Positions 63,891-64,000 of a stretch of DNA of 64,000 nt are shown in pieces. The notes beneath the pieces are model-generated. The model ran no database searches, was not told the DNA's origin, and saw only the letters and a list, made by a program, of their open reading frames with translations. Made by a program: the position numbers and the translations under genes. The stretch covers positions 17,718,704 to 17,782,703 of the forward strand of contig NC_085055.1 in the NCBI RefSeq assembly GCF_963662255.1. Reading direction: 5' to 3'. Numbering within the stretch: position 1 is the stretch's first letter; each line of letters starts with the position of its first letter. The stretch is from Cinclus cinclus. Taxonomy: Eukaryota > Chordata > Aves > Passeriformes > Cinclidae.

Positions 63891-64000
63891 TTTTTATGTA
63901 TCAAACTGTAATATCCTCTTCACCTCCCTTGGAAATAGCGGGGGACTTCGTTTCGAAACCCGTACGAGAAATGAATTTGGGCGCGCACAACCGGAAACAG

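Larger units (their letters stand above)
52542..64000. other. Intergenic region, probable upstream flank of PAX3
   Basis: No coding exon was found. 52.8-59.5 kb is AT-rich and includes ancient retroposon DNA. 59.5-63.6 kb is GC/CpG-rich with embedded AT-rich motif clusters and several tandem arrays. The PAX3 assignment is synteny inference only: PAX3 neighbours SGPP2 in amniotes and would read rightward beyond the window. Confidence 0.5.

Noticed and set aside
63237..63911. 224-codon plus-strand ORF
   Set aside because: Its C-terminal part is the (TCTCC)n array and the rest lacks recognisable domains.
61000..64000. PAX3 first exon
   Set aside because: I looked for the PAX3 N-terminal coding sequence and paired-box start; neither is present in the window.

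Overview
This is a 64 kb vertebrate window, almost certainly from a bird. The evidence is a CR1-type LINE 3' end in several places, a typical avian ERV-L-style LTR, compact introns and sharp CpG islands. A songbird is plausible from the LTR type but is not proven. The window holds two recognisable protein-coding genes. The other open frames are shadows of repeats or of CpG-rich DNA.

Positions 2733-35276 carry SGPP2 (sphingosine-1-phosphate phosphatase 2) on the minus strand. It has five coding exons: 35276-35058, 21182-21024, 11615-11436, 9272-9183 and 3275-2733. They join in frame to 396 codons plus stop, and all four introns are phase 0. The three lipid-phosphatase motifs are present. Exon 1 lies in a GC-box-rich CpG island. 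Just past the stop codon sits an antisense ERV-L-like LTR, which contains the first canonical poly(A) signals available to the gene. The introns hold a 35-bp minisatellite, a CR1 tail, AT microsatellites and an intragenic CpG island beside exon 4.

Positions 35.5-51.2 kb have no gene. They contain a long CR1 fragment, a possible RT remnant and three AT-rich homeodomain/POU motif clusters that look like candidate regulatory elements.

Positions 51714-52541 hold an intronless plus-strand gene for a 275-residue protein, with an N-terminal C3HC4 RING and two C-terminal membrane segments. It fits the small membrane RING E3 ligases (RNF182/RNF223/RNF228 type). Its place next to SGPP2 favours RNF228. 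It has its own CpG island, an overlapping 11-codon upstream ORF and a perfect palindromic kappa-B motif upstream.

Positions 52.5-64 kb have no coding exon. They include an ancient amniote MIR/CR1-like retroposon, a G-rich 12/13-bp minisatellite, two long polypyrimidine tracts and a CpG-rich stretch with embedded AT-rich motif clusters. In amniotes the SGPP2 side of this locus faces PAX3, so this end is probably PAX3 upstream DNA. That is inferred from synteny; no PAX3 exon is present. I saw no clearly novel system. The most testable oddities are the LTR-derived SGPP2 3' end, the splice donor embedded in a tandem repeat, and the regulatory layout of the RING gene.
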